A stretch of DNA of 64,000 nt from Setomelanomma holmii (taxonomy: Eukaryota > Ascomycota > Dothideomycetes > Pleosporales > Phaeosphaeriaceae), in assembly GCA_010015745.1 (NCBI GenBank), contig ML978215.1:140079-204078 (forward strand), read 5' to 3'. The notes beneath the pieces were generated by a model that searched no databases, was not told the origin of the DNA, and was given only the letters and a program-made list of their open reading frames with translations. Shown here piece by piece: positions 35,417 through 46,372 of the stretch (position 1 is the first letter of the stretch; each line of letters begins with the position of its first letter). The position numbers and the translations under genes were made by a program.

Positions 35417-36125
35417 ATGGATCATTCCCGCGACCCTTGTCCTTGGGTCGCCCTTAGCGATTTCGGTAGCGCGTTCTGCATGAGAGTAGGTTCACCTTAT
35501 CGATATGTCGGAATGACTACGTCACAGTCATATGGGACTAGAGCGCTAACACCCCGCAGGCGATTGAAGGTGCTGTGTGGCATGGTGTGAGAGGTAATAC
35601 CTGGACGAGCTTCTTACATTATGACAGACTGACAAGCAAAAAGGCTTTCGGTGTGCCATTCTTGCCAGGCATTGATTCAGTTCGAACCTGATGTGCGACC
35701 AACAATTCCCCCTATGGCGAACGTGGCATTGTTGCTGTCACAGCTGTCAAGGCAAGAGCACCTGTCCTTGGCGGCAACTTCGGCGTATGGGGCGGCCTGT
35801 TCTCAACCTTCGATTGCGCTGTGAAAGGCATTAGGTATGCTGTGGTCTCACCTTCACTTGTCCCTGTGAGAATGCAACGTCCCAATGAGCGCTCAGAAGG
35901 AGAGAAGATCCCTGGAATGCCATCATTGGCGGCTTCATAACCGGCGGCGCGCTTGCGGTGCGAGGAGGCGCGAAGGCGATGCGCAATAACGCTATCGGAT
36001 GCGCCGTTCTACTTGCCGTGATTGAAGGCGTTGGTATAGCCTTCGGACGCATGATGGCCGAAAACACCCGGCTCGAACCACCACCACCACCACCACCACC
36101 ACCACAACCTGCCGCGATTGCTTGA
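35417..36125 (+). pseudogene. Tim17-like mitochondrial import subunit, damaged copy
   Basis: Tim17 is the channel-lining subunit of the TIM23 inner-membrane translocase. Exons 35417-35485, 35560-35593, 35681-35834 and 35897-36125 align over the whole protein: 'MDHSRDPCPWVALSDFGSAF', 'AIEGAVWHGVRG', '[19 protein letters not shown]', '[20 protein letters not shown]', '[20 protein letters not shown]'. The C-terminus has ten consecutive prolines. Lesions: an in-frame TGA in exon 3 (35690-35692) within a few extra codons, and two replacements of conserved glycines in the first-helix GxxxG region (Gly to Arg and Gly to Glu, both G-to-A type). Introns retain good signals (CTAAC branch in intron 1). 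It could be a RIP-damaged duplicate, or the annotation may miss an unusual splice. Confidence 0.78.
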
Positions 36126-37517
36126 AAGAACGTAATATGAGACCAGAACTTATGACGAGATATGATACCCAATGTAGCTGGACCTCGGGCCCTAGAGCGA
36201 TTGACCAGAGTTTAGGAGATGGTAAACATGATGACGAAGAACGAAGTATTTCGAGTTGAGCATTATGATTGTTCTTACAAGGCTGGTGCACGAATATAGC
36301 GATGGAGAGATCTGCTTAATGATGAGAAGTCTTCGCGGTCGATTGCAAGCCGTTCGCCATCCAGCAAAAATGGCCCACCAAATGGCTGCTTGAGCAAACG
36401 TAGGTCTAATCTATACATTATGATTGCGCTCCTTTTCACCGTCTGGCAGCCTCGTCTTATCACCTCAGGACATGTTACGCACTCTTGATGGATGGAATGC
36501 ATCTTGCGAAGTGTCCGCCGGATGCGATGCATTTGTCGCTCAAAGTTCTCCGTCTTTGCTGTTGGAAGGCTTCGAGGACGGCAAGTCGGCGAACGAGTTC
36601 ATCCTTCTCCGATAAACAGAATACAAAGACTGTACGATTACGCGAACTCGGGTCCTCCGACACCTGGAATTCCACCGGCTCTCGGCTCGACATCCCTCGC
36701 ACTCGTGACAAGCTTTGCAGAGCGACGCAAGGCAGCCTTTGAGGCTTTCTAACAATGCTCTCGGTTCGCCTGGCCATATGTACCACCCACCCAATCACGC
36801 ATCTTGTCATTTCTTACAGCGCAACGCTCTGGACTTGTGGCGTTTATGGCTGCAGCTGGCGTATCTTCAAAGCAAGATACGCATGGTACTGACAGCGGGA
36901 GCTATGGGGATATACATTTGCTAGTGGCTTCGACGAGTCGCGGAATGGGTAACATGTGTTACTTCCATCAACCCGGCCTTGCATACGCAGCTCTCATTGA
37001 TCCGGCATCACTTTCACTTTGCATTCACTTTGTTTCGACCATCGTTCCATGCATAGCGAGGAGACCGGAGTAAAAGAAGGCGCTTTTAGAGGGAGACAAA
37101 GAGCATTAACACAGTTGGTGGTGTCACTGCACTTCGGGTGCGACCTCGTTGAGACTGCTGGCTGAGGTGGTGAGGCTGACTCCACGCACGATCGTGTTGT
37201 TCAGCTGAAGGATGTGTTCGTTTCCTCTCACCGGCACTGCTCATGAGTCCACCTCGCCAGCCTTGTCAACTTATCCACCGTTACTTGAACAACTACTTCT
37301 GTCGCAACAGCAGAGTCGACGGTTCCTTACATTGCTCCCTCCGAATACGCTAGTCAACCACAAAAGATACCACCGGAGAGCGGAACAACATCAACAAAAT
37401 CTCCGAACGCCTATTCTTGCTACCAAATACCTCCCTATGCTCTCCCTTAATCTCGAAAATCACCACCAATAAGTGGACACCGCGCATTAGAAGCCATTCA
37501 ATCTCCCGAACGCAACC
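36126..37517. other. Intergenic, no gene assigned
   Basis: 1.4 kb of overlapping short ORFs in all frames; none recognisable. The final ~250 bp are C/A-rich and resemble a 5' leader for the RTA1-type gene. Confidence 0.4.
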
Positions 37518-38658
37518 ATGAGTATCTCAGACACATACTCTGCAACAGCCACCGCGCCCGACTATTCAGACTACACTGGCAGCCCTACTGGAGACTACTC
37601 CGAATACAGCAGTACTGCCACCCCTTCGCCCCTTGCTGACTAGCGCGACACCTGCACCCCAGCTATTTGCGGATTTGAATATGCGTACTTCCAGCATGTA
37701 CCCAGCAAGAGTGCGAACATGGCATTTGCCGTACTATTCGGCATCTCCGCACTAGTCTTCCTCGGACAGGGCATAGTCGGTAAGAGGTGGCTAGGCTTTA
37801 CCGTTGCTATGGTATCTGGTTGTGTCCTCGAAGTCATTGGATATGCTGGTCGTGTCATGGCGGCGACTGGTTTGTATCACGAGGTGAGTGCTTGAAACTT
37901 GTCCTCAACATGGCATGAACTAATGCCAGTAGAATCCGTTCCTAATCCAAATCGTCTGCCTAACCATCGCTCCTGGCTTCCTCGCCGCCGGCGTCTACCT
38001 GTGCCTCTCGCGCATCGTCATCACCTTCGGCGCTGAAAATTCACGCATATCAGCTCGCGCCTACCCACGTATCTTCATTCCCTGCGACTTCCTATCGTTG
38101 GTCTTGCAAGCCGCAGGTGGAGGCATCGCATCTGTCAAGACCCACATGAACGAGGATCCAAAGCTAGGCAACAACATCATGATCGCTGGTCTCTCTGTGC
38201 AAGTCGCCACACTTCTCATTTTCATCCTCCTTGCTATCGACTTCGCTATCCGCACCATTCGTCGCATCAACCACCTCGGCGCACAGAACGCCCTGGACCC
38301 TCGACACGCCAAGTTGCGCGAGAGCTGGATGTTCAAGGGCTTCTTGGTCGCCTTGTCCCTTATAACGCTGTGCATCTTTACTCGGTGTGTCTACCGTGTT
38401 GCGGAGCTGAGCGAGGGCTGGACTGGACACTTGATGGCGGAGCAAAACTACATCATTGGTCTGGAAGGAGCTGTCATTGTTGTGGCGGTGTACTTGCTGA
38501 ACTTCTTCCATCCTGGGTTCTGCTTCCGAGAGGCTTTGGATATGAGGGCGAACAAGAGCCAGAAGGAGTCAGGAGGTAGGACTTGGTATGGCGGGAGGAA
38601 GAAATATGTGGTGGTGGTTCAGGAGAGCAGTGTGCAGGTGTCGCAGGAGAAGATCTGA
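37518..38658 (+). pseudogene. RTA1-family multi-span membrane protein with premature TAG
   Basis: RTA1-like proteins are seven-helix membrane proteins linked to lipid translocation and drug or stress tolerance. Exons 37518-37883 and 37933-38658 (49 nt intron) would encode 363 residues. Codon 42 is TAG (37641-37643), where CAG would give Gln by a single C-to-T change in CA context. Downstream the family signature is intact: 'CTPAICGFEYAYFQHVPS', 'VLEVIGYAGRV', 'IAPGFLAAGVYLCLSRIV', 'FIPCDFLSLVLQAAGGG' and 'CVYRVAELSEGW'. Initiation at ATG 37719, just before the first membrane helix, would bypass the stop and keep all helices, so function is not excluded. Confidence 0.8.
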
Positions 38659-39235
38659 GACATCATGGACGGACGTGATTCCTGAGATAAATACTGGTGG
38701 TTCGCCTTGTCCAGGATAAATATTGCGTGCTATAATAGTTAGACAGTTGTCTTCGGAGTTCGATGTATGAAGCTATAGGGAGAATAGAAATGCGTAGGGG
38801 TCATGCAGAACCAAAGCATCACCCGTTCATTGATGCTTTCGTGATATAGCCGCCGTGTGATCCAGTGAGCCTGCTCGTCGCTTCCGCAACCTGAAGTTGC
38901 CGCGAGGAATACCTCAACACGCCACTGGAAGTCATTTCGAGCGCTCGATTGACCCGTAGATCCTCGAGTCCCTCTTCTATGTTGTGTGATGCATTTTGCA
39001 ATTTGAGGACACTTTGGCAGTACTGTGTCTCTCCTTCACCTTGCTTGCCGACACTGACCCGCTCTTTCCCGTCCGCTCTCACCTCGCCAAATCGTAGCCT
39101 GGCCCACGGTAGTACCTTCGAATATAAGAGCTTTCCGCACCTGTCGTCTCCAGCCTCCAACAACACAACACGCGCCACCACTTTCGGACACCACGAACCA
39201 TTCTGTAGCCAGCACCACCCAACAATAACATCACA
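38659..39235. other. Intergenic 577 bp
   Basis: Contains the 3' flank of the RTA1 gene and the promoter of the BTB gene; no ORF of interest. Confidence 0.45.
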
Positions 39236-40673
39236 ATGAATCAAGCTGAAGACGTCGAGGTCATCCTTGGCCATCAGCGCCGCTACAAGTTTCATTCTGG
39301 AACTCTAGCGCGCAACTCTACCCTTTTCGCGGACATGCTCACTGAGCCTAATGCGGTCAAGCTGAGCAATCGCGCGAGAGGCGCAGGCATCAAGATTCGC
39401 TGGATGATCGAGCTCACAAGATTGCCTTCTGAGAGTAACCCAGCCGGTTGCCTCGAGCTTGTGGTACGTTTTCCCCCGGCCTGGAGCATATCAGTCCATT
39501 CTCAAGCGTCGCAATGATCACTGATATACATACCTGAAGGAACTCACCACCACTGGCGAGCGCGCTGATGGCCGCACTGGTATGATCGTCAACGAAAATG
39601 GCCGCATTCCTCAAGCACACAAGGCCATGGCTCACTACGAAGCCATCTTCTACGCCTTCTACAACAAAGAACTGACCGTTGAGGACACCGACATGTCCGC
39701 CGCCCTGTCAGACTGCTATCAGCTGCTGCAGATTTCGGATTACCTCGGCTGCACCGGCCTCATCTCCAAGCCCATCGAAGTCGCCTTGCTCAAGCATGGT
39801 CAGGATCTCTTCCGCGCTATACAGGGCGCGCCGTATGCCTGGATCGAGATGGCCTATCGCATCCGCAGCGAGGTCGTCTTCAAGGAATGCATGCTTCACC
39901 TCATCGGCAACTGGAAGGTCATCAAGACCAAGCAGCATCTGAACGACACACTACGCGAAGTTCCCGGCCTGCGCGCTCTCATCGAGAAGTACCACCGCAT
40001 CCTCCTCCAACAGTGCAAGAACCTCGAGCTCGGCGTTATGTCGCTTTATCCCGGTGACATGCGTCTTCCTGTGGACGACCTTCCAATCAAGCGTGAGGCC
40101 TACGCCAAGGACATCCTCGTGTGGATGGCACTCACTTTCTTCCGCCACTGGATCGGCCAGCGCCTCATCATGGAGAAGGACCGCCACTCCCTCGACTGCG
40201 GCTACGAGCTCTACAAGCAGATTGGTACCGCTGGCGAGGCGTACATGGACAAGTCCGTCATCAATCAGTTCCACACCAAGTTTCCGATGACCAAGAAGGC
40301 CATGAATGTGCTTGAGAACCACCTCCTCGAGATCAAGGAGTGCATGAAGGGTGTAGTCGATCAGCACAAGATCCTCAAGTCGAACTGCCAACTCGACGTC
40401 GCTCGCTTCCCGGTCAACTACCTGACGTGCACCGACTTCAAGCGCGAAGACTTTCCGTGGCTCAAGGAGGTCGAACCCCCTCGTGTCGTGCCTGCGAAGC
40501 GCGAGTACAAGCCCGGCGGCAACGAAATCGCGCGTCAGAATCTCGAGACAGCCAAGCGATATCAGGAGCGTAGTCTGAGCGTTGAGGACACGGAGGACGA
40601 GGACGACGAGTTCGACGACGATGATGACATGGATGAGGAAGCTGCACCGCAGAAGCGCGCGAGGGTCGCCTAG
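39236..40673 (+). CDS. BTB/POZ-domain protein
   Basis: Exons 39236-39463 and 39540-40673 give 453 residues. The 76 nt intron has a GTACGT donor, CTGAT branch and AAG acceptor; the splice gives 'LELVELTTTGE'. The N-terminal ~140 residues are a fungal-type BTB fold: 'DVEVILGHQRRYKFHSGTL' and 'NSTLFADMLTE', later 'HYEAIFYAFYNKELTVED' and 'LLQISDYLGCTGLISKPIE'. A helical middle region follows, and the C-terminus has an acidic run (EDEDDEFDDDDDMDEE) before 'APQKRARVA', a possible nuclear signal. These proteins often act as adaptors, but no catalytic domain or partner can be read here. Confidence 0.85.
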
Positions 40674-41169
40674 GATGAGGCCCCGCTTGTCAAGGTGTAT
40701 GAACTGTGTCCTTGGGCGGGAGAATTGTGCGTTGCGCCGTGTGAGTGTCAGGAGAGGCTGGCAGGAAGATAGATCCCCATCAATTGAGGACCTGAGTGAT
40801 GATCGAATTTGGCGTTTTCGAGTAAAATAGCTTACCGGGAGATCCTTGTCGTCTTCAGGACGACTTTCCCCATATGAGGAGCGATGCGGTTATTGCTGCG
40901 ATTATTGCTGCGATGGCGGATAGGCTCTCATGTCAGCATAGTCAGTACAATAATTTCAGCACATAACCCTGCTTTTCGTTCCAGCTCCGTACACAGACAT
41001 GCCTCTAAGACCTCGCCAGGTACAAGACTTTTGAACGAAATGAAATTGTGCTTTATACAGTTGTGTCCGACAGCATCACATCCTAGCCTGAGCTTGCATC
41101 CACCCCACCTCATGCGCATTTTCTCCATCTGCGCTTGTCTCTTTCTGCACCTCTAGCACCGGGACCCCT
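40674..41169. other. Intergenic 496 bp
   Basis: 3' flanks of the convergent BTB and complex I subunit genes; a short direct repeat 'TTATTGCTGCGA' occurs twice at about 40890. Confidence 0.4.
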
Positions 41170-41569
41170 TCATATCCTCATCGACACGCATAGCCTACTC
41201 GTCATCGAATCCGGTCGGCCTCGGTCGTGCGCCGTTGGGCACTGCATATCGTCAGCCGCCATGTCTCCCCATCCACCTCCACTTGCACCAGTCACTCGAC
41301 CACCTCTTCCGCGTTTCACTACTCCTTCAGTTCCCCATAGCTACCCCCCTTCCCTCCTCCCACCCACACGTACCTGGATAAGTCATCGGAATCTTCGGCC
41401 TCTGCTCCTCCCCCAAATACCTCCGTATCGGCGGCACAGTCAACACCATAATCGGCCCCGTGCAGCCCACCACAATCGAGTAAAAGTATGCCGGCTTGTT
41501 AATCGAGGCCCATTTGAGGTAGCGCAGCGGCTGCTTGAAGAAGAAGGGCGAGGGTGGTATGCCGGACAT
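41170..41569 (-). CDS. NADH:ubiquinone oxidoreductase 9.5 kDa subunit
   Basis: Small accessory membrane subunit of mitochondrial complex I. Exons 41569-41374 and 41318-41170 give 114 residues. The family signature is clear: 'PFFFKQPLRYLKWASINKPA', 'YFYSIVVGCTGPIMVLTVPP' (the membrane helix), 'IRRYLGEEQRPKIPMTYPV'. The 55 nt intron (GTACGTG donor) is needed to continue after TYP; exon 2 gives 'KRGRGGRVTG', consistent with the usual end, and then an unusual extra ~40 residues rich in Arg, Met and Ser. The start at 'MSGIPPSPFF' is preferred over an ATG eight codons upstream. Divergent from wbp1. Confidence 0.85.
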
Positions 41570-41877
41570 GATCGATGTGCTGGTACGAGTCAATGCTGGG
41601 TCACTTGGGGTGGGGAGAGGGTTGGGCAGATGTACTGTGTGTACAGTTGTCTTAGAGTGGGTTTTGACGACTCAATGCCACTCCAATCTCTTCGCTCGTC
41701 ACAAAGTCGTGATCGTAATGCTGTAGGTCGTCGTTCGCAAGCTCCCCACAAGCAGGCCAATCGGCGTTGGTCGATTCTCCGGCGCCGAGAGGTCTTGGCA
41801 TTGCATACGTCTCCCATAACGCGTTGCGCCTGATCATTACTGTCGAGACAGCTTCAATTCTTCACTCACCGCACATT
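41570..41877. promoter_or_regulatory. Shared promoter of complex I subunit and wbp1
   Basis: 308 bp between divergent start codons. No specific site identified. Confidence 0.45.
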
Positions 41878-43548
41878 ATGAGGTGGCTTCTTTCTTCTGC
41901 GCTGGTGCTGGTGTGGTCAGCGGCAGCTGCGGCAAAAAGCTTTACGGGGAATAGGTTGTTGGTGGTCCTGGAGGAGCAGAGTGAGAGGGAGAAGTATAGT
42001 GTGTTTTTGGAGGATTTGACATGTAAGTCCTAATTCCAGTATCTGGGAGACTGGAAAGGCCTGGAGACTGCTAGATTGAGCTTCGCAGCATGGTAGGATG
42101 TCAATTGATCGTCGACGAGTGCTTAAAGTTTGAGGCTGCGTAAGCTCGAGATATGGCTGCTGAATGTCCTGTCGAGTTTGCATGTTGCGCAACTCCTTCC
42201 AAGGGCTGGACCGATGAAGGAGAGCATTCTGACATGCCCTACAGCTCGAGGATTCACAACGAAAGTCGAATCACCGAAAGCCGACAAGTTATCACTGTTC
42301 AGGCATGGCGAGCGAGCATTCGATCACGTTCTCCTCCTTCCCGCAAAATCGAAAGGCCTTGGTCCTGCCTTCACCGCGAACAACATTCTCGAGTTCTTGA
42401 AGCTAGAAGGAAATGTTCTAGTCGCGCTCTCCAGCGAATCTGCCACACCAACAGCTGTCCAGTCAGCGCTCCTCGAGCTCGACATAAGCATTCCCGCAGA
42501 CAAGGGCGCCGTTGTGGTTGATCACTTCAACTTCGATTCGTCCTCTGCATCGGAAAAGCATGACGTTCTGCTGCTTCAACGCCCTGGCGCACTTCGATCG
42601 GACGTTAAGAACTACTTTGGTGGAGAAGGATACATTGCTGTACCGCGTGCCGTAGGCCAAATCCTCGGAAACGACTCACCACTGCTTTCGCCCATCCTTC
42701 GCGCGCCGAGCACAGCATACAGCTACAGCCCCAAGGACGAAGCTGAGGCTGTCGAGGATCCCTTCGCGGCGGGCGAGCAGCTGAGCCTAATCTCGACATT
42801 GCAGGCCAATAACGCGGCACGTTTGATGGTCCTGGGATCAGCCGAGGTGCTGCAGAACAAGTGGTTCTCGGAGAATGCTAAGATCAGTGGCAAGTCCATC
42901 AAGACGGCCAACCGTGAATTCGCACAACAGCTGTCAGCCTGGACTTTCAAGGAGACCGGTGTCTTGAAAGTGGGCAAGGTGGTCCACTACCAAGATGAGG
43001 GCAAGAGCAAGAAGATGAACACCAGCCTTGCGATCCCGGAGAACAATCCTACCATCTACCGCGTCAAGAGCGATGTTGTAAGTCTCATTCTCATGCTTGA
43101 CCGAGAACGCACCACTAACATGTGATAGCATTTCCAAGTCGAAATTTCCGAATACTCAAACGACCATCTCACCCCCTTCGTCCCCTCCCCCAACGACAAC
43201 ATCCAGCTCGAGTTCAGCATGCTCTCGCCCTTCCAGCGCCTCAACCTCTCCCCCATTGCCCAAACCACAAACTCAACCATCTTCGGCGTCGCTTTCAAAA
43301 CACCCGATCAACACGGCATCTTCAACTTCCGCATCAACTACCGCCGCCCTTTCTTCACAAACATCGATGAGAAGAGACAGGTCACAGTCAGGCACTTTGC
43401 GCACGACGAGTGGCCGAGGAGTTGGCAGATTAGCGGTGCGTGGGTTTGGATTGGAGGTATTTGGGTCACGGTTGCGGGGTGGTTGGCGTTTGTTGCGGTG
43501 TGGCTGTATAGTGCGCCGACGGAGAGGAGTGTGAAGAAGACGCAGTAA
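41878..43548 (+). CDS. wbp1: Oligosaccharyltransferase subunit Wbp1 (OST48)
   Basis: Essential ER subunit of the complex that N-glycosylates proteins. Exons 41878-42022, 42245-43077 and 43129-43548 give 465 residues. A signal peptide is evident ('LLSSALVLVWSAAAAAKS'), followed by 'RLLVVLEEQSEREKYSVFL' and the conserved 'RGFTTKVESPKADKLSLF'. 'NNPTIYRVKSDV' and 'DEWPRSWQISGAWVW' are luminal; the C-terminus has one membrane helix and a Lys-containing cytosolic tail 'SVKKTQ', matching the KKxx-type ER retention of this family. The first intron is long (222 nt, GTAAGT donor); the second is 51 nt with an ACTAAC branch. Confidence 0.96.
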
Positions 43549-44196
43549 ATTACGCCGGACTAAAGATGGGGGTAGAGGTCATGTTTGATAAGTGAGGGAC
43601 TGGTTTCAGCGAGCGAGCGAGAATATCCGACTTAGTCAGATCCGCAATCATGTATATTATAGAGTTTCTCTCGGGAAGATAAATCAAAAGCTGTCCGCGG
43701 TAACAATCTAACACGACACAATTTAAGGACCATTGCTTGCTGACGCGGATAAATTTTGACATTGCGGTCACTGAACTTCACACAAGATCCAGACAAAGGA
43801 ATGCTGCGAGACTTGAAGCTTGCGGCAATGCAGGTCGTCGAAATCGAACGACAGATGAGAGTGCTATGGAAGCCTTGTTGCGAAGAATTCGATGACGTAT
43901 CTAGGTCTTGTGTGCGCTGTGCTGTTGCAATGGCCAGTATATGTACGTCGCTGGTGCTTCTGCTGAAGGGGACGATCTTCTACAATCTGCCGACGTTGGC
44001 TGGAACCTGCTCGTGTGTATGGTGTTCTTAATTCTCCGTATGGCCCTGGCTAGGCGGAGAAGCGCCGGTTTCTTGTGAAATGCTAAACTCGCTTGTACAA
44101 CTGACTTTCTGTGTGCTTTCTCGTCAAAACTAGAGCTGTCAGATTAGACAGTTAATAGGACCCGAATAGACTGAGGAGTTGCAGTTGCTCTCCTTG
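43549..44196. other. Intergenic 648 bp
   Basis: No gene supported; one 91-codon ORF at 43756 has no recognisable domain. Confidence 0.4.
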
Positions 44197-45908
44197 TTAT
44201 ATTATCCGTATTCGCCTTGGGGTCTGCTGCTTCAAGGCGGTGTAGTGCTGCGTCCATATCCCGGACCCTCCGACCTCATCTTGGACCGAGGCATTATCGA
44301 TCAACTTGAACGATGATCCTGTGGGACGAAGAACGAAGGGCCCTTTGGCCCCATACAAAAGCCACACCTGATCACCGACTTGGGCCTCATTCGAAGTTTC
44401 GACCTTGTAACGCCGTCTGTTTAGGGAACACTCATACCCATATTGCTTGGCGCGTTCGTGCGAAAGGTGTTCGAGGGTGTCAACGATTAGGCCCGAAATT
44501 TCCAGGATCCGTCCGTCCTCGACAAAAACAGTATTTGTGGTATCACCTCGCCATCGTGGGGCATCAGTGTACAAAAGATGATGTATGACACCATTCTTAT
44601 GCGTGGAGCTCCAGTCAGGCACCCAAGATGGCAGAGACTTGTTGTATGAAAAGCCTTTCAAGTAGAGAACATCGAGGCCGTCTTGCTCGATGATCTTGCG
44701 GGCTGTCTCGATACAAACGTACTCATACGTGGTCCTTGGGCTATAAACGACCTTGATTCCGTAGTCCTTATTCGCGAGACTTAGGAAAGCATACACATAA
44801 TCCCTTCTGTCGCTGGCCTTGCGGGCAGACGAATAACACAGCAGTCCTGGAAGTTGTCCGTGTCTGAGAGGGTCTTTTAGATAACGGATCTTGAAGTCCA
44901 AAAGCAGGGCTGGCCTAACTTTGTATCGACGGAAGAATTGCAATGAATCGTAAATTTGACACAGCCATTGGTACATCGCGGTAGTAGTGAATCTGTCGGG
45001 TAGCTTGTCTCGTTCCTGCATGAATGAAAAGATGTTGTTGCGAGAGTCAAGCAGTCCAAAAGCCACATCCATAAATACCACTTCGCACACTGAGTGGCCG
45101 CCGTATATGAAAGTGGTGTCGCGTGCGGCAAGGTATTCCTGACAGACCTAGGATCAGGGCTTGTTAGCATTTTCTCTAGTGCCAACTCATGCATACCTGC
45201 CCATACTCTTGTCCACCAGGGCTGCTCAAACACCTGTAAGACATCCTTCCAGATGTGCTCGAGCCCTTCATCGGCTAACAGGGACAGATACCACGACTTG
45301 AAAGGGCAGTCTCTTTCAGGTAATCCAACTTGCTGGTGTGAAAGGCGTGATTGTGGGATCTTTGCATACGCTTCTTTCATCCAAGGTATGGCAGAACCAC
45401 CGCGCATTTCATCGGTTGACAAACATACAGTAACTGCGCAAGCATTCTCGTAGACTTTTTGCATGAAGCTAACCTGATGTGACCTTTCGAGCAGATCGCT
45501 TTGGTTGATACAAATTTGATCCGCCCAAATCATCGGTTCCTCGTTTCCACTGGTCCCGCGACAGTGGCGGTAGGTTTCCTCGATAGCATGGGCTAGATTT
45601 GCGAAGGCATTGAAGGATTTGCCATCGATTCGCAACTCTCGAGTCTTCTGGGGATCTCCGGCACAGTATGATATTGCTGTATACCTGTCACGGCTCTCGG
45701 GTAACGACATCGCATCAGTGAGGTGACATTGCAATTCCCCGGATGCAGTTCGAAAGAGTCTGAGCAGCCGTATCTCGTGCTTCCCTCTGTCAAGAGGCCG
45801 GTACGGCTGGCGGGCGTAGAAGGCATTGTTCACAGGGGAAAAGAAATTATCGGTAGACGGAGACGCGTTGGGAGTCGCCAGGATCTGCCTCTCCGAATCT
45901 GAACTCAT
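44197..45908 (-). CDS. HET-domain protein (apparently intact)
   Basis: Exons 45908-45207 and 45147-44197 give about 550 residues. HET domain near residues 75-230: 'YTAISYCAGDPQKTRELRID', 'MIWADQICINQSDLLERSHQ', 'VSFMQKVYENACAVTVCL'. The region 'VFEQPWWTRV' precedes the intron and 'CQEYLAARDTTFIYGG' follows it. Two donors are possible; only AGA|GTATGG keeps the frame, but it removes the Trp that most homologs have in WxRVW, so the splice should be checked. The C-terminal half ('RRDYVYAFLSLANKDYGIK', 'YVCIETARKIIEQDGLDVLY', 'LPSWVPDWS') is the usual extension of this HET class. Start at 'MSSDSERQ'; upstream in-frame codons look non-coding. A tRNA gene lies about 380 bp upstream. Confidence 0.82.
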
Positions 45909-46291
45909 ATCGCACAAGTGTGGTGTTCGAGCGATCAGATGGAAAGTGGATGGGATGCGCTGCAGGCTAACAGACAGGAAAAGGCAGCTGCGCCTGCGCC
46001 ATCCAAGGTGGGATGCAGGCGCACCTCTAACCTTGCGAACACATGACCGATAGACAGCATCAAGGCCATGCGGATGATGCCGAACCGTAGGAGGTGGATC
46101 TTGTAAGCTATCAAGAAGATGTCTCGCAAAGGCGTCCGAAGTCTCTAAAACATGGTCTGACCAGTAGTAGGTATTGCGTAAGCATAATTTCCATTTTGGC
46201 GCAAAAGCTAAGGTGGCCGGCCCAACACACTCACGCCAGGAAAAAGACACCACAGTACAACAACTCTACAACACTGCGAGCGCAAAAAGAA
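45909..46291. other. Intergenic 383 bp
   Basis: Upstream region of the HET gene; open reading continues upstream of the chosen ATG but without family similarity. Confidence 0.4.
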
Positions 46292-46372
46292 CGACGTGGG
46301 CAGGACTCGAACCTGCGCTCCCGAAGGAACAAGATTTCTAGTCTTGCGCGATAACCACTCCGCCACCACGCC
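46292..46372 (-). tRNA. tRNA-Ser (AGA anticodon)
   Basis: 81 nt on the minus strand fold as a class II tRNA: acceptor GGCGTGG with CCACGTC plus discriminator G, B-box GGTTCGAGTCC, anticodon loop CTAGAAA with AGA, and a long variable arm (TTCCTTCGGGAGC). No intron. Confidence 0.93.

Noticed and set aside
39951..40391. 146-codon minus ORF
   Set aside because: Antisense shadow of the BTB gene; strong coding bias of the + strand explains it.
41135..41833. 232-codon + strand ORF
   Set aside because: It lies opposite the complex I 9.5 kDa subunit gene, which has a clear family signature and intron; the + frame shows no domain.
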